Below, piece after piece: positions 46,211-55,123 of a stretch of DNA of 64,000 nt; within the stretch, counting starts at the first letter, position 1; each line of letters opens with the position of its first letter. Position numbers and translations under genes: made by a program. The stretch covers positions 1-64,000 of the forward strand of contig NZ_PVLQ01000030.1 of the NCBI RefSeq assembly GCF_002980595.1, read 5' to 3'. The notes below the pieces were generated by a model that saw nothing but the letters and a program-made list of their open reading frames with translations, had not been told where the DNA came from and did not search any database. Origin of the DNA: Malikia granosa (GTDB lineage Bacteria; Pseudomonadota; Gammaproteobacteria; Burkholderiales; Burkholderiaceae_C).

Positions 46211-46810
46211 TCAGGTCCGGCGGCCCACCAGCCGGGTCACCCAGGCCGGCCCCTGGTGGCCAGGCCCCTCGTCGAGCACCGTCTCGACTTCCTCGCGCAG
46301 CAGCCATTGCAGCCGGCCCGCGAAGTCTGCTTCGAGGTCGGCCAGCGCATAGAGCATGTCGAGCTGCTTGGGCCCGCCGCTGCTGCGTTCGAGCTGCTTC
46401 GGGTGGAAGGCCTCCAGGATCAGCAGGCCGCCCGGGCGCAGCGCATCGGCCAGCCTCTGGTGGGCGCTGGCACGGATTGCGGGCGGCAGGTGGACATAGG
46501 TCAGCACCAGCGCGTCAAAGGCGCCGGCGGGCGGCTGCCAGTCGGCCAGGTCGGCGAGCTGGGTGGCTATCCTGACCCCCTGCTCGGCCGCCAGCGCCTG
46601 GGCCTTGGCCAGTCCGACCGCCGAGCCATCCATGGCCAGCACCTGGTGGCCCTGCGAGGCCAGCCAGACGCTGTTGCGCCCCTCGCCGTCACCCGGCACC
46701 AGGATGCGCGCGGCGCTCGGCAGGCGGCTGGCCTGGCTAAGCAGGAAGGCATTGGGCCGGGTGCCGTACTTGAAGCCGGCGCCGGAAAATTGCTGGTCCC
46801 AGAAGTTCAT
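46211..46810 (-). CDS. class I SAM-dependent methyltransferase (TehB-like)
   Basis: This 199-residue enzyme begins MNFWDQQFSGAGFKYGTRPN, as in small TehB-like methyltransferases. The SAM-binding motif I reads RILVPGDGEGRNSVWLA, followed by the acidic motif LAMDGSAVGL and the post-motif YVHLPPAI. Proteins of this group methylate small molecules, including thiols and chalcogen oxyanions. I chose the ATG at 46810; a TTG at 46819 is in frame. It stands between an OsmC protein and the ABC exporter adaptor, so the product may be exported or the step may detoxify. The substrate is inferred only. Confidence 0.88.
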   Translation of the reverse strand: MNFWDQQFSGAGFKYGTRPNAFLLSQASRLPSAARILVPGDGEGRNSVWLASQGHQVLAMDGSAVGLAKAQALAAEQGVRIATQLADLADWQPPAGAFDALVLTYVHLPPAIRASAHQRLADALRPGGLLILEAFHPKQLERSSGGPKQLDMLYALADLEADFAGRLQWLLREEVETVLDEGPGHQGPAWVTRLVGRRT

Positions 46811-46820
46811 GCAAGTCAAT

Positions 46821-47279
46821 TCAGGTAGTGGAAGATTTCAGCAAGGCGCCCGTGACGTCGAACACCTCGACCGTGACCGGGATGCCCTGCCCGATGCTCT
46901 GGGTCACGGTGCAGAAGGCGTCGAACTGGCCCAGCACCCGCTCCAGATGCTCGAGCGCCGCGGCCTTCACCCCGAGCTGCAGCCTGGCGCCTAGCTTGAG
47001 CACGCGCAAGCGGCCCTCGGGATTGCGGCCGACCTCGGCCTGCACGGTGCAGCTGATCGGCTCGGGCGCCTGCTTGAACTTGCGCAGAGCAAACAGCAGC
47101 GAGTCGCTCAGGCAGTTGCCGACCGAGGCGCACAGCAGCTGCACCGGGGACGGCCCCTGCCCGCTGCCGAGCGGCGGCGGTTCGTCGCAGACCAGCACCG
47201 GCATGGTGTCATCGAAACGGATCTCGAAGCGGTAGTCCTGCTGCTGGTGCAGGGTGACGGATACGGTGGCTTCGCTCAT
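46821..47279 (-). CDS. OsmC-family protein
   Basis: This 152-residue protein has the OsmC/Ohr fold: GSGQGPSPVQLLCASVGNCLSDSLLF, where two cysteines (in LLCASV and GNCLSD) lie at the usual places for the peroxidatic and resolving residues, though the spacing is closer to the YhfA branch than to Ohr. It may reduce organic peroxides or handle persulfide/thiol species. It is located between the sulfide:quinone oxidoreductase and the methyltransferase, 21 bp and 10 bp from them. Confidence 0.88.
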   Translation of the reverse strand: MSEATVSVTLHQQQDYRFEIRFDDTMPVLVCDEPPPLGSGQGPSPVQLLCASVGNCLSDSLLFALRKFKQAPEPISCTVQAEVGRNPEGRLRVLKLGARLQLGVKAAALEHLERVLGQFDAFCTVTQSIGQGIPVTVEVFDVTGALLKSSTT

Positions 47280-47300
47280 CTTGTCATCGCTTTCCAGGGT

Positions 47301-48614
<1,314 letters not shown>

Positions 48615-49994
48615 TCAGGGCTGCAGCTTGGCGTTGACCGCCTGCAGCCCCGGCAAATCCAGTTGTCCGGCCAGCGCCTCGAGCTGCAGCCGATTCTGCA
48701 GCAGCTCGGTGCGCGCCTGCAACAGCGCGAGCTCGGCCGCCGCGGCATCGTTCTCGGCATTGAGCAGGTCGAGCGTGGTGCGGTCGCCGACCTGGCGACC
48801 GAGCCGGGTCGCGTCCAGCCGCGCGCGGCTGGCGACCAGCGCCTGCTCGAGCGCCGCCAGCCTGGCCTGGCCGCTGCTGAGCGCCAGCCAGCTGGCGCGC
48901 GTCTGCTGCGCCAGCTGCAGCCGGACTCGCTCGAGCTCGGCCCTGGCCTTTTGCTCCAGGCTCAAGGCCTCGGCCAGCTTGGCGCTGCGCCAGCCGCCGG
49001 TGTAGAGCGGCAGGTTCAGCGCGACGCCGACCATCTGCTGGCTCTGGCTGTTGCTGGCTGTGCCGTAATCGCCCGAGCCGCCCAGGCGCTCGCGCGAGGC
49101 CTGCGCCACCAGCTCGACCGTGGCCGATCCGGCCAGGCCATGCTTGCGCACCTCGGCCGCGGCGACCTCGGCCTGGGCCTGCTGCAAGCGCAGCAGCGGG
49201 TTGTGCTGCTGCGCCAGCGCCAGCCATGACTCGAGCGGGGCCAGCGCGCCGTCGGCCAGCTGGCCGGAGGGCGCTTGCAGCTGGAGTCGCTCGGCCGCCA
49301 GCCCGGTGCTGTCCTGCAGCGCCTGGCGCGCGAGCTCGAGCTCGTTGGCCGCCGCCAGCACCTGGGCCTGCAGGCCGCGCGCGCGCGCCGCGGCCTCGTG
49401 GCTGTCGGTGATCGGCTGGTCGCCCAGCGCGTAGCGGTCCTGGGCCTCGGTGTAGGCGCGGTCGACGGCGACCTGCTGCTGCTTCAGCAGCGCCAGCCGG
49501 CGCTCGGCCAGCAACAGGCCGAAATAGCGCTGCGCGGTCTGCAGCATCCAGTCCTGCTGCGCGGCCTGCCACTCGAGGTCGGCGGCATCGGCCGCCAGCG
49601 ACAGCTGGCGCTGCTGGGCCCGGCGCTCGGGGCTGTAGAGCGGCTGGCGCGCGCCCAGGGCCCAGCGCGTGGCCGTGCCGCCCTCGACCGAGGTACCGAA
49701 GGACACGCCGGTCGAATGGCCGAAGCCCGGCGCGGCAAACTGTGCGCCGTCCATGCGGCTGTCGGCGCTCGAGTAGCCGGCACTGGTGCTCAGGCCCAGG
49801 GTCGGACGCCAGAGCGCGGCGGCCTGCTCGCGCCGGGCGGCACCGGCAGCGCGGGCCGCGTCTAGCACCTGGCCCTGCGGGTCATGCTCGCGCGCCGCCT
49901 GCCAGACCTGCAGCAGGTCGGTCGCACTGGCAAAACCGGGGGACATGGCGCATAGCGCGAGCAGCGCGCCGGCAATCAGGGGGCGAGATCTCAT
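48615..49994 (-). CDS. TolC-family outer-membrane efflux channel
   Basis: This 459-residue protein has a signal peptide (MRSRPLIAGALLALCAMSPGFASA) and the two internal repeats of the outer-membrane efflux family, rich in alanine, glutamine and leucine coiled coil (QQDWMLQTAQRYFGLLLAERR and VGDRTTLDLLNAENDAAAAEL). The DLLNAEND motif is typical of TolC relatives. It would form the trimeric duct for the RND pump encoded upstream and perhaps the ABC exporter downstream. I chose the ATG at 49994 over a TTG eight codons earlier. Confidence 0.93.
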   Translation of the reverse strand: MRSRPLIAGALLALCAMSPGFASATDLLQVWQAAREHDPQGQVLDAARAAGAARREQAAALWRPTLGLSTSAGYSSADSRMDGAQFAAPGFGHSTGVSFGTSVEGGTATRWALGARQPLYSPERRAQQRQLSLAADAADLEWQAAQQDWMLQTAQRYFGLLLAERRLALLKQQQVAVDRAYTEAQDRYALGDQPITDSHEAAARARGLQAQVLAAANELELARQALQDSTGLAAERLQLQAPSGQLADGALAPLESWLALAQQHNPLLRLQQAQAEVAAAEVRKHGLAGSATVELVAQASRERLGGSGDYGTASNSQSQQMVGVALNLPLYTGGWRSAKLAEALSLEQKARAELERVRLQLAQQTRASWLALSSGQARLAALEQALVASRARLDATRLGRQVGDRTTLDLLNAENDAAAAELALLQARTELLQNRLQLEALAGQLDLPGLQAVNAKLQP

Positions 49995-50043
49995 CCTTGC
50001 GCTCCGTAAATCCGTCAACGGGTCGAAACAGCTCGAGCGCGGC

Positions 50044-50253
50044 TCAGCAGCCGGGCTTGAAGCCGAGCTTGCGCAGCAGGGTTTCCATCAAGCACCATTT
50101 CGTCAGGCCGCTCTGCAGCAGATTGGCGCCGACGAAGGCGGTGAAGGCCAGCCACCACTGGCTGACGAAGACCGGGCTGCCGGGGATGCCGAGCGCCAGC
50201 GACAGCAGGATGAAGCTGCCGGCGACGACGCGAACGATTTGCCAGGTGGTCAT
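50044..50253 (-). CDS. DUF2892 small inner-membrane protein (YgaP-like membrane domain)
   Basis: This 69-residue protein has two hydrophobic helices (VVAGSFILLSLALGIP and WWLAFTAFVGANLLQSGLT) and ends with CLMETLLRKLGFKPGC. The family (DUF2892) is the membrane part of the rhodanese YgaP and often stands alone near persulfide or sulfide genes. Cysteines at WCLME and at the C-terminus fit a role with thiol or sulfane sulfur. A GGAGCA site precedes the start. It is 39 bp after the RND pump gene in the same operon. Confidence 0.88.
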   Translation of the reverse strand: MTTWQIVRVVAGSFILLSLALGIPGSPVFVSQWWLAFTAFVGANLLQSGLTKWCLMETLLRKLGFKPGC

Positions 50254-50292
50254 GATGGGTTGCTCCTTGGATGGCGAATGGGTTGAATGGGT

Positions 50293-53200
50293 TCAGGCCG
50301 CCGCTTCAGCGCCAGCCGGCGGCTGCGGCCGCTCGGGGTGCTGCTTGCGGTAGGCCGCGTAGTACAGGGTCGGGATCACGACCAGGGTCAGCAGGGTCGA
50401 GACCAGGATGCCGAAGATCAGCGAGATCGCCAGCCCGTTGAAGATCGGATCGTCGAGGATGAAGAAGGCGCCCAGCATCGCGGCCAGTCCGGTCAGCATG
50501 ATGGGCTGGGCCCGCGTGACGGCCGAATGCACCACCGCCTGCCGGAACGGCACGCCCGCCCTGGCCTGCAGCTCGATGAAGTCGACCAGCAGGATCGAGT
50601 TGCGCACGATGATGCCGGCCAGCGCGATCATGCCGATCATGCTGGTCGCGGTGTACTGCGCGCCCAGCAGCGCATGGCCCGGCATCACCCCGATCAGGGT
50701 CAGCGGAATCGGCGCCATGATGATCAGCGGCGTCAGATAGCTGCCGAACTGCGCCACCACCAGCAGGTAGATCAGGATCAGGCCGACGCCATAGGCGGCG
50801 CCCATGTCGCGGAAGGTCTCGTAGGTGATCTGCCACTCGCCGTCCCACTTGAGCGCGTAGCCGCGCCAGGCATCGGCGGGCTGGTGGATGAAATACTCCT
50901 CCAGCTGGCCGCCGACCGGGGGCTTGAGCTCGGCAATCCGCGCGCGCATCTGGAACATGCCGTAGAGCGGGCTGTCGATCTTTCCGGCCATGTCGGCGGT
51001 CACGAAGTTGACCGGCAGCAGGTCCTTGTGGATCACCGGCTGCTCGCGCAGGGTGTCGCTGACCTTGACCAGCTCGCGGATCGGCACCAGCTGGCCGGAC
51101 GAGCCGCGCACGGCGAGCTGCAGCAGCGCGTCGAGTTCGCCATGGCGCTCGGGCGGCAGCTGGATCAGCGCCGGCAGCGGATACTTGCTGCCGTCGTGCA
51201 GCCAGGTCGCCTCCTCGCCGGCCAGGCCGGCGCGCAGCGTGCTCACGATCGCCGCCTGCGGCACGCCCAGCAGCGCAGCCTTGCTTCGGTCCACCAGCAG
51301 CAGCTGGCGCGGCGCGTCGGCGATGCTGCTGTCGTCGACATCGACCACATTGGCGGTCTGCTCGAACACCGCGCGCACCTGCTTGGCAACCTGGCGCCGG
51401 CCCTCGGCCTCCGGGCCGTAGATCTCGGCCACGATGGGCGACAGCACCGGCGGGCCCGGCGGCACCTCGACCACCTTGACATTGGCGCCGAAGCGCTTGC
51501 CGATCGCCTGCAGCTCGGGCCGCAGCCGGGTCGCGATCGCGTGGCTCTGGTCGGAACGATGGTGCTTGTCGACCAGGTTCACCTGCAGGTCGCCGACCTC
51601 GCCGCCAGCGCGCAGGTAATACTGGCGCACCAGGCCGTTGAAGTTGATCGGCGCCGCCGTGCCGGCATAGGCCTGGTAGTCGGTGACCTCGGGCACGGTG
51701 GCCAGGTAGGCGCCGAGCTCGCGCAGCACCGCCGCCGTGTCCTCGACCGGGGTGCCGGCCGGCATGTCGACCACGACCTGGAACTCGGACTTGTTGTCGA
51801 ACGGCAGCATCTTGAGCTGCACCAGGCCGACGACCGGCAGCAGCACCGACAGCGCGATCAGGCCGGCAATGCCCAGGCCCAGCAGCCTGCGGTTGCGCCC
51901 GCCCGCCTCGGGGTGCAGCAGCGGACCGAACACGCGCTCGAACAAGGGCCCGAGTTTGGCGGCCAGGCCCGTGGGCGCGCCATGGGCGCCGGCTGCATGG
52001 CCATGGCCAGCCTTCATCCACAGCCGCGCCAGCCAGGGCGTGACGACGAAGGCGATCGCCAGCGACAGCAGCATGCCCATGCTGGCATTGATCGGGATCG
52101 GGCTCATGTAGGGGCCCATCAGTCCGGTCACGAAGGCCATCGGCAGCAGCGCCGCGATCACGGTCAGCGTGGCCAGGATGGTCGGGCCGCCGACCTCGTC
52201 GACCGCGCCCGGGATGATCTCGGCCAGGGTCTTGCCGGGGTAGAGCTGCTGGTGGCGGTGGATGTTCTCGACCACCACGATCGCGTCGTCGACCAGGATG
52301 CCGATCGAGAAGATCAGCGCGAACAGCGAGACCCGGTTCAGCGTGAAGCCCCAGGCCCAGGAGGCGAACAGGGTCACGGTCAGGGTCAGGATCACCGCGG
52401 TGCCGACGATGGCGGCCTCGCGCCGGCCCAGCGCGATGAAGACCAGCGCCACCACCGAGGCAGTCGCGAACAGCAGCTTCTGGATCAGCTTGCGCGCCTT
52501 GTCGTTGGCGCTGGCACCATAGTTGCGCGTCTCGGCGACCTCGACCCCGTCCGGGATCACGCTGCCGTGCAGCTGCTCGACGCGCTGCATCACGGCATTG
52601 GCGACATCGATCGCGTTCTCGCCCGGCTTCTTGGTGATCGCCAGCGTCACGGCCGGGTATTCGCCGCCGCCCTGCTGCCGGTTCAGTCCATGCCAGACAT
52701 GGCGGGCGGCGGGCAGCGGACCCTCGCTGACCTCGGCGACATCGCGCAGGAACACCGGCTTGCCGGCGCGCACGCCGACCATCAGCTCGGCGACCTCGTC
52801 GGCGCTCGAGAGCCACGGGCCGGCCTCGACGCTGATGCTGCGGTTGCCAGCCAGCAGCTCGCCGACCGGCAGGCCCATATTGGCCGACTGCAGGCTCTGG
52901 CGCAGGTCCTGCACCGTCACGCCCGAACCCGCCATGCGGCCCGGATCGATCTGCACCCGCACCGCGCGGCCCGGGCCGCCCAGCGTGCTCACGTCCTGGG
53001 TGCCCGGCACCCGCTTGAGGTCGGCCTCGATGCTGTGCGCGACCCGCTCGAGCTCGTAGGCGCCGGTCTCCGGCTCCTGGCTGAACAGCGTCAGCGTCAC
53101 GATAGGCACGTCGTCGATGCCCTTGGGCTTGACCAGCGGCTCCATGACGCCCAGCCCTTGCGGCAACCAGTCGCTGTGGTCGCGCAGCGTGTCGTGCAGG

Positions 53201-53547
53201 CGCACCAGCGCCTCCGAGCGCGGCACGCCGACCTTGAACTGCACCGTCAGCACCGCCACGCCCGGGCGCGAGACCGACATCACATGCTCGATGCCCGCGA
53301 TGCGCGACAGCACCTGCTCGGCCGGAATCGCGACCATCTGCTCGACATCGCGCACCGAGGCGCCCGGGAAAGGCACGATGACGTTGGCCATGGTGACGTT
53401 GATCTGCGGCTCCTCCTCGCGCGGCGTCACCAGCACGGCAAAGATGCCCAGCAGCAGCGCGACCAGCGCCAGCAGCGGCGTGATCTGCGCGCTCTGGAAC
53501 AGCGCGGCAATCCGGCCCGAGGGGCCCATGGACTTGATCGGACTCAT
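50293..53547 (-). CDS. RND efflux pump, AcrB/MdtB-like inner-membrane transporter
   Basis: This 1084-residue protein has the RND layout: a first helix, a large periplasmic loop starting EEEPQINVTMANVIVPFPGAS, six helices with the proton-relay region SIGILVDDAIVVVENIHRH, a second periplasmic loop and five more helices (IGMIALAGIIVRNSILLVDF). The TPREEEPQI start groups it with a less studied branch often found next to ArsR regulators. It pumps a substrate from the periplasm or membrane through a TolC-like channel using the proton gradient. An insertion rich in alanine, histidine and glycine (KAGHGHAAGAHGAP) lies mid-protein. Confidence 0.93.
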   Translation of the reverse strand: MSPIKSMGPSGRIAALFQSAQITPLLALVALLLGIFAVLVTPREEEPQINVTMANVIVPFPGASVRDVEQMVAIPAEQVLSRIAGIEHVMSVSRPGVAVLTVQFKVGVPRSEALVRLHDTLRDHSDWLPQGLGVMEPLVKPKGIDDVPIVTLTLFSQEPETGAYELERVAHSIEADLKRVPGTQDVSTLGGPGRAVRVQIDPGRMAGSGVTVQDLRQSLQSANMGLPVGELLAGNRSISVEAGPWLSSADEVAELMVGVRAGKPVFLRDVAEVSEGPLPAARHVWHGLNRQQGGGEYPAVTLAITKKPGENAIDVANAVMQRVEQLHGSVIPDGVEVAETRNYGASANDKARKLIQKLLFATASVVALVFIALGRREAAIVGTAVILTLTVTLFASWAWGFTLNRVSLFALIFSIGILVDDAIVVVENIHRHQQLYPGKTLAEIIPGAVDEVGGPTILATLTVIAALLPMAFVTGLMGPYMSPIPINASMGMLLSLAIAFVVTPWLARLWMKAGHGHAAGAHGAPTGLAAKLGPLFERVFGPLLHPEAGGRNRRLLGLGIAGLIALSVLLPVVGLVQLKMLPFDNKSEFQVVVDMPAGTPVEDTAAVLRELGAYLATVPEVTDYQAYAGTAAPINFNGLVRQYYLRAGGEVGDLQVNLVDKHHRSDQSHAIATRLRPELQAIGKRFGANVKVVEVPPGPPVLSPIVAEIYGPEAEGRRQVAKQVRAVFEQTANVVDVDDSSIADAPRQLLLVDRSKAALLGVPQAAIVSTLRAGLAGEEATWLHDGSKYPLPALIQLPPERHGELDALLQLAVRGSSGQLVPIRELVKVSDTLREQPVIHKDLLPVNFVTADMAGKIDSPLYGMFQMRARIAELKPPVGGQLEEYFIHQPADAWRGYALKWDGEWQITYETFRDMGAAYGVGLILIYLLVVAQFGSYLTPLIIMAPIPLTLIGVMPGHALLGAQYTATSMIGMIALAGIIVRNSILLVDFIELQARAGVPFRQAVVHSAVTRAQPIMLTGLAAMLGAFFILDDPIFNGLAISLIFGILVSTLLTLVVIPTLYYAAYRKQHPERPQPPAGAEAAA

Positions 53548-53558
53548 GCGGCGCCCTT

Positions 53559-54638
53559 TCAGCGTGCGACGGCAGCAGCCGCCTGCGGATCGGCAGCGAC
53601 CTTGTCATCCGGGCGCAGGCCGCTCAGGACCTCGACCTGGTCGCCCGTGACCCGCCCGAGCCGGACCTGGCGCAGGCTGGGCTTGCCCTGGGCATCGACC
53701 ACATAGGCGGCTGTCAGCTCGGCGCGGCGCAGGATGGCGCTGGCCGGCAGGAACAGGCGCTGCGGCCCGGCCTTGGCGCTGCCGCCGACCGGCAGCCAGA
53801 CGCGGGCGAACAGCCCCGGCATCAGGGCCTGACCGGCCGCACCCGCAGCACCGGAGGACGGCAGGGCAAGCCGGATCTGCGCGGTATGGCTGGCCGCATC
53901 GAGGGTGGGCAGCAGCTCGACCGCGGCCGGCTGCAGACGCGTGGCCGAGCCGCCCATGCCGTTGATCTCGTAGCGCACCTGGTCCAGCCGGGTACTCAAG
54001 CTGCCCAGCAGCGCCTGCGGCACCGCCGCCGTCACGCGCAGCGCGGACGGATCATGCAGGGTCAGCAGCGGCCGGCCCGGCAGCGCCATGTCGCCCAGCG
54101 TGACCGCGACCTCGCTGACGATGCCCGCATAGGGCGCCTTGAGCAGGAAGAAGCCCGATTGCGTCTGCGCGACCCGGGTCTGCGCCTGCAGCGCATTGAC
54201 CTGGGCCTGGGCCGCCTCCCACTGGGCCTGGCTGCGCTCGAGCGCGGCCTGGCTGATGTACTGCTTCTGGTGCAGCTGCTTCTGCCGCGCCAGCTCGCTG
54301 GCGGCCACCTTGAGCTGGGCCTGCGCTGCCTCGACCTGGGATGCGCTGGCCGCCACGCCCTGCTGGGCCGCGCTGGCATCGATGCGCAGCAGCTCCTGGC
54401 CCGCCTTGACCCGGTCGCCCGCCTTGACCTGCAGCGCGACGATGGCACCGGCGACCTGGGTCGAGAGCCGGGTCTGGCGCACCGCCTCGACCACGCCGTC
54501 GACGCTGGTCTCCAGGCCCGTGCCGGCCGCGCTGCGCAGCTCCACCGTGGCCAGCGCCCCGCCCTCGGCCGCCAGCGCCGCGCCGGCCAAGGACAGGGCC
54601 GCGAGCGATGCCAGGGTCACCCGATGTAAGCGTTTCAT
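53559..54638 (-). CDS. RND periplasmic adaptor (membrane-fusion protein)
   Basis: This 359-residue adaptor has a signal peptide (MKRLHRVTLASLAALSLAGAALA), lipoyl halves GAIVALQVKAGDRVKAGQELL and APYAGIVSEVAVTLGD, and a coiled-coil hairpin between them (QQGVAASASQVEAAQAQLKV...QWEAAQAQ). It joins the RND pump, 11 bp downstream, to the TolC-like channel. It is the first gene of the leftward operon, divergent from the ArsR regulator; an AGAGGAA site precedes the start. The 18-bp palindrome at 54682-54699 is 44 bp upstream and is placed to control it. Confidence 0.92.
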   Translation of the reverse strand: MKRLHRVTLASLAALSLAGAALAAEGGALATVELRSAAGTGLETSVDGVVEAVRQTRLSTQVAGAIVALQVKAGDRVKAGQELLRIDASAAQQGVAASASQVEAAQAQLKVAASELARQKQLHQKQYISQAALERSQAQWEAAQAQVNALQAQTRVAQTQSGFFLLKAPYAGIVSEVAVTLGDMALPGRPLLTLHDPSALRVTAAVPQALLGSLSTRLDQVRYEINGMGGSATRLQPAAVELLPTLDAASHTAQIRLALPSSGAAGAAGQALMPGLFARVWLPVGGSAKAGPQRLFLPASAILRRAELTAAYVVDAQGKPSLRQVRLGRVTGDQVEVLSGLRPDDKVAADPQAAAAVAR

Positions 54639-54681
54639 CTTGCGTTCCTCTTGTACTTGTAGTTTCTTGCTTATTTAACTG

Positions 54682-54699
54682 ATTGCTTAATTATGCAAT
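54682..54699. promoter_or_regulatory. near-perfect palindrome, candidate ArsR operator
   Basis: ATTGCTTAATTATGCAAT is an 18-bp inverted repeat with only one mismatched pair. It lies between the RND adaptor (-) and the ArsR gene (+), 15 bp before the chosen ArsR start and 44 bp before the adaptor start. The AT-rich core and length fit ArsR-family operators. A TACAAT box at 54702-54707 follows. Confidence 0.65.
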
Positions 54700-54713
54700 G
54701 TTACAATAAAACC

Positions 54714-55121
54714 ATGCCAAGCGAAAAAATTTCCCCGCCCGTCGATTCCGGCGCCCCCACGCCCCCGGACTGTCCGGCGATGGAACACATGCCGCTCGAG
54801 GCGATGGAGGAAATCGCGGCCTATTTCCAGGTGCTGGCCGAACCGACCAGGCTGCAGATCCTGAATCTGCTGCGCAGCGGCGAGCGCAACGTGAGCGAAC
54901 TGGCCCAGCTGTGCGGCTTCACGACCGCCAACATCTCGCGCCATCTGACTATGATGAGCAAACACGGCCTGGTCAAGCGCGAGGGGCGCGGCACCAGCGT
55001 GTTCTACCGCATCGCCGACCCGACCATCTACGCCCTGTGCGACCTGGTCTGCGGCAACATCGCGCGCCAGCTCGAGCGCTCGGCGGCGAGCCGGGCCGCC
55101 TTCACCGGGGCCCCGCACTGA
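54714..55121 (+). CDS. ArsR/SmtB-family regulator
   Basis: This 135-residue winged-helix repressor has LAEPTRLQILNLLRSGERNV, the recognition helix region LCGFTTANISRHLTMMSKHGLVKRE and the wing GTSVFYRI. Cysteines lie at C20, C67, C109 and C113. C67 is in the recognition-helix part and C109/C113 in the last helix. The metal-binding box of ArsR (CVCD-like) is not present. In thiol/persulfide-sensing relatives (SqrR/BigR), cysteines in helix 2 and the last helix form a disulfide or tetrasulfide link. An earlier ATG (54693) would lie inside the operator, so I chose 54714. Confidence 0.88.
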   Translation: MPSEKISPPVDSGAPTPPDCPAMEHMPLEAMEEIAAYFQVLAEPTRLQILNLLRSGERNVSELAQLCGFTTANISRHLTMMSKHGLVKREGRGTSVFYRIADPTIYALCDLVCGNIARQLERSAASRAAFTGAPH

Positions 55122-55123
55122 TC

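Noticed and set aside
50287-53706. Very long open frames on both strands over the RND pump
   Set aside because: Only the frame at 50293-53547 (-) has RND helices and motifs. The others are Arg/Gln/Pro/Ala rich shadows.
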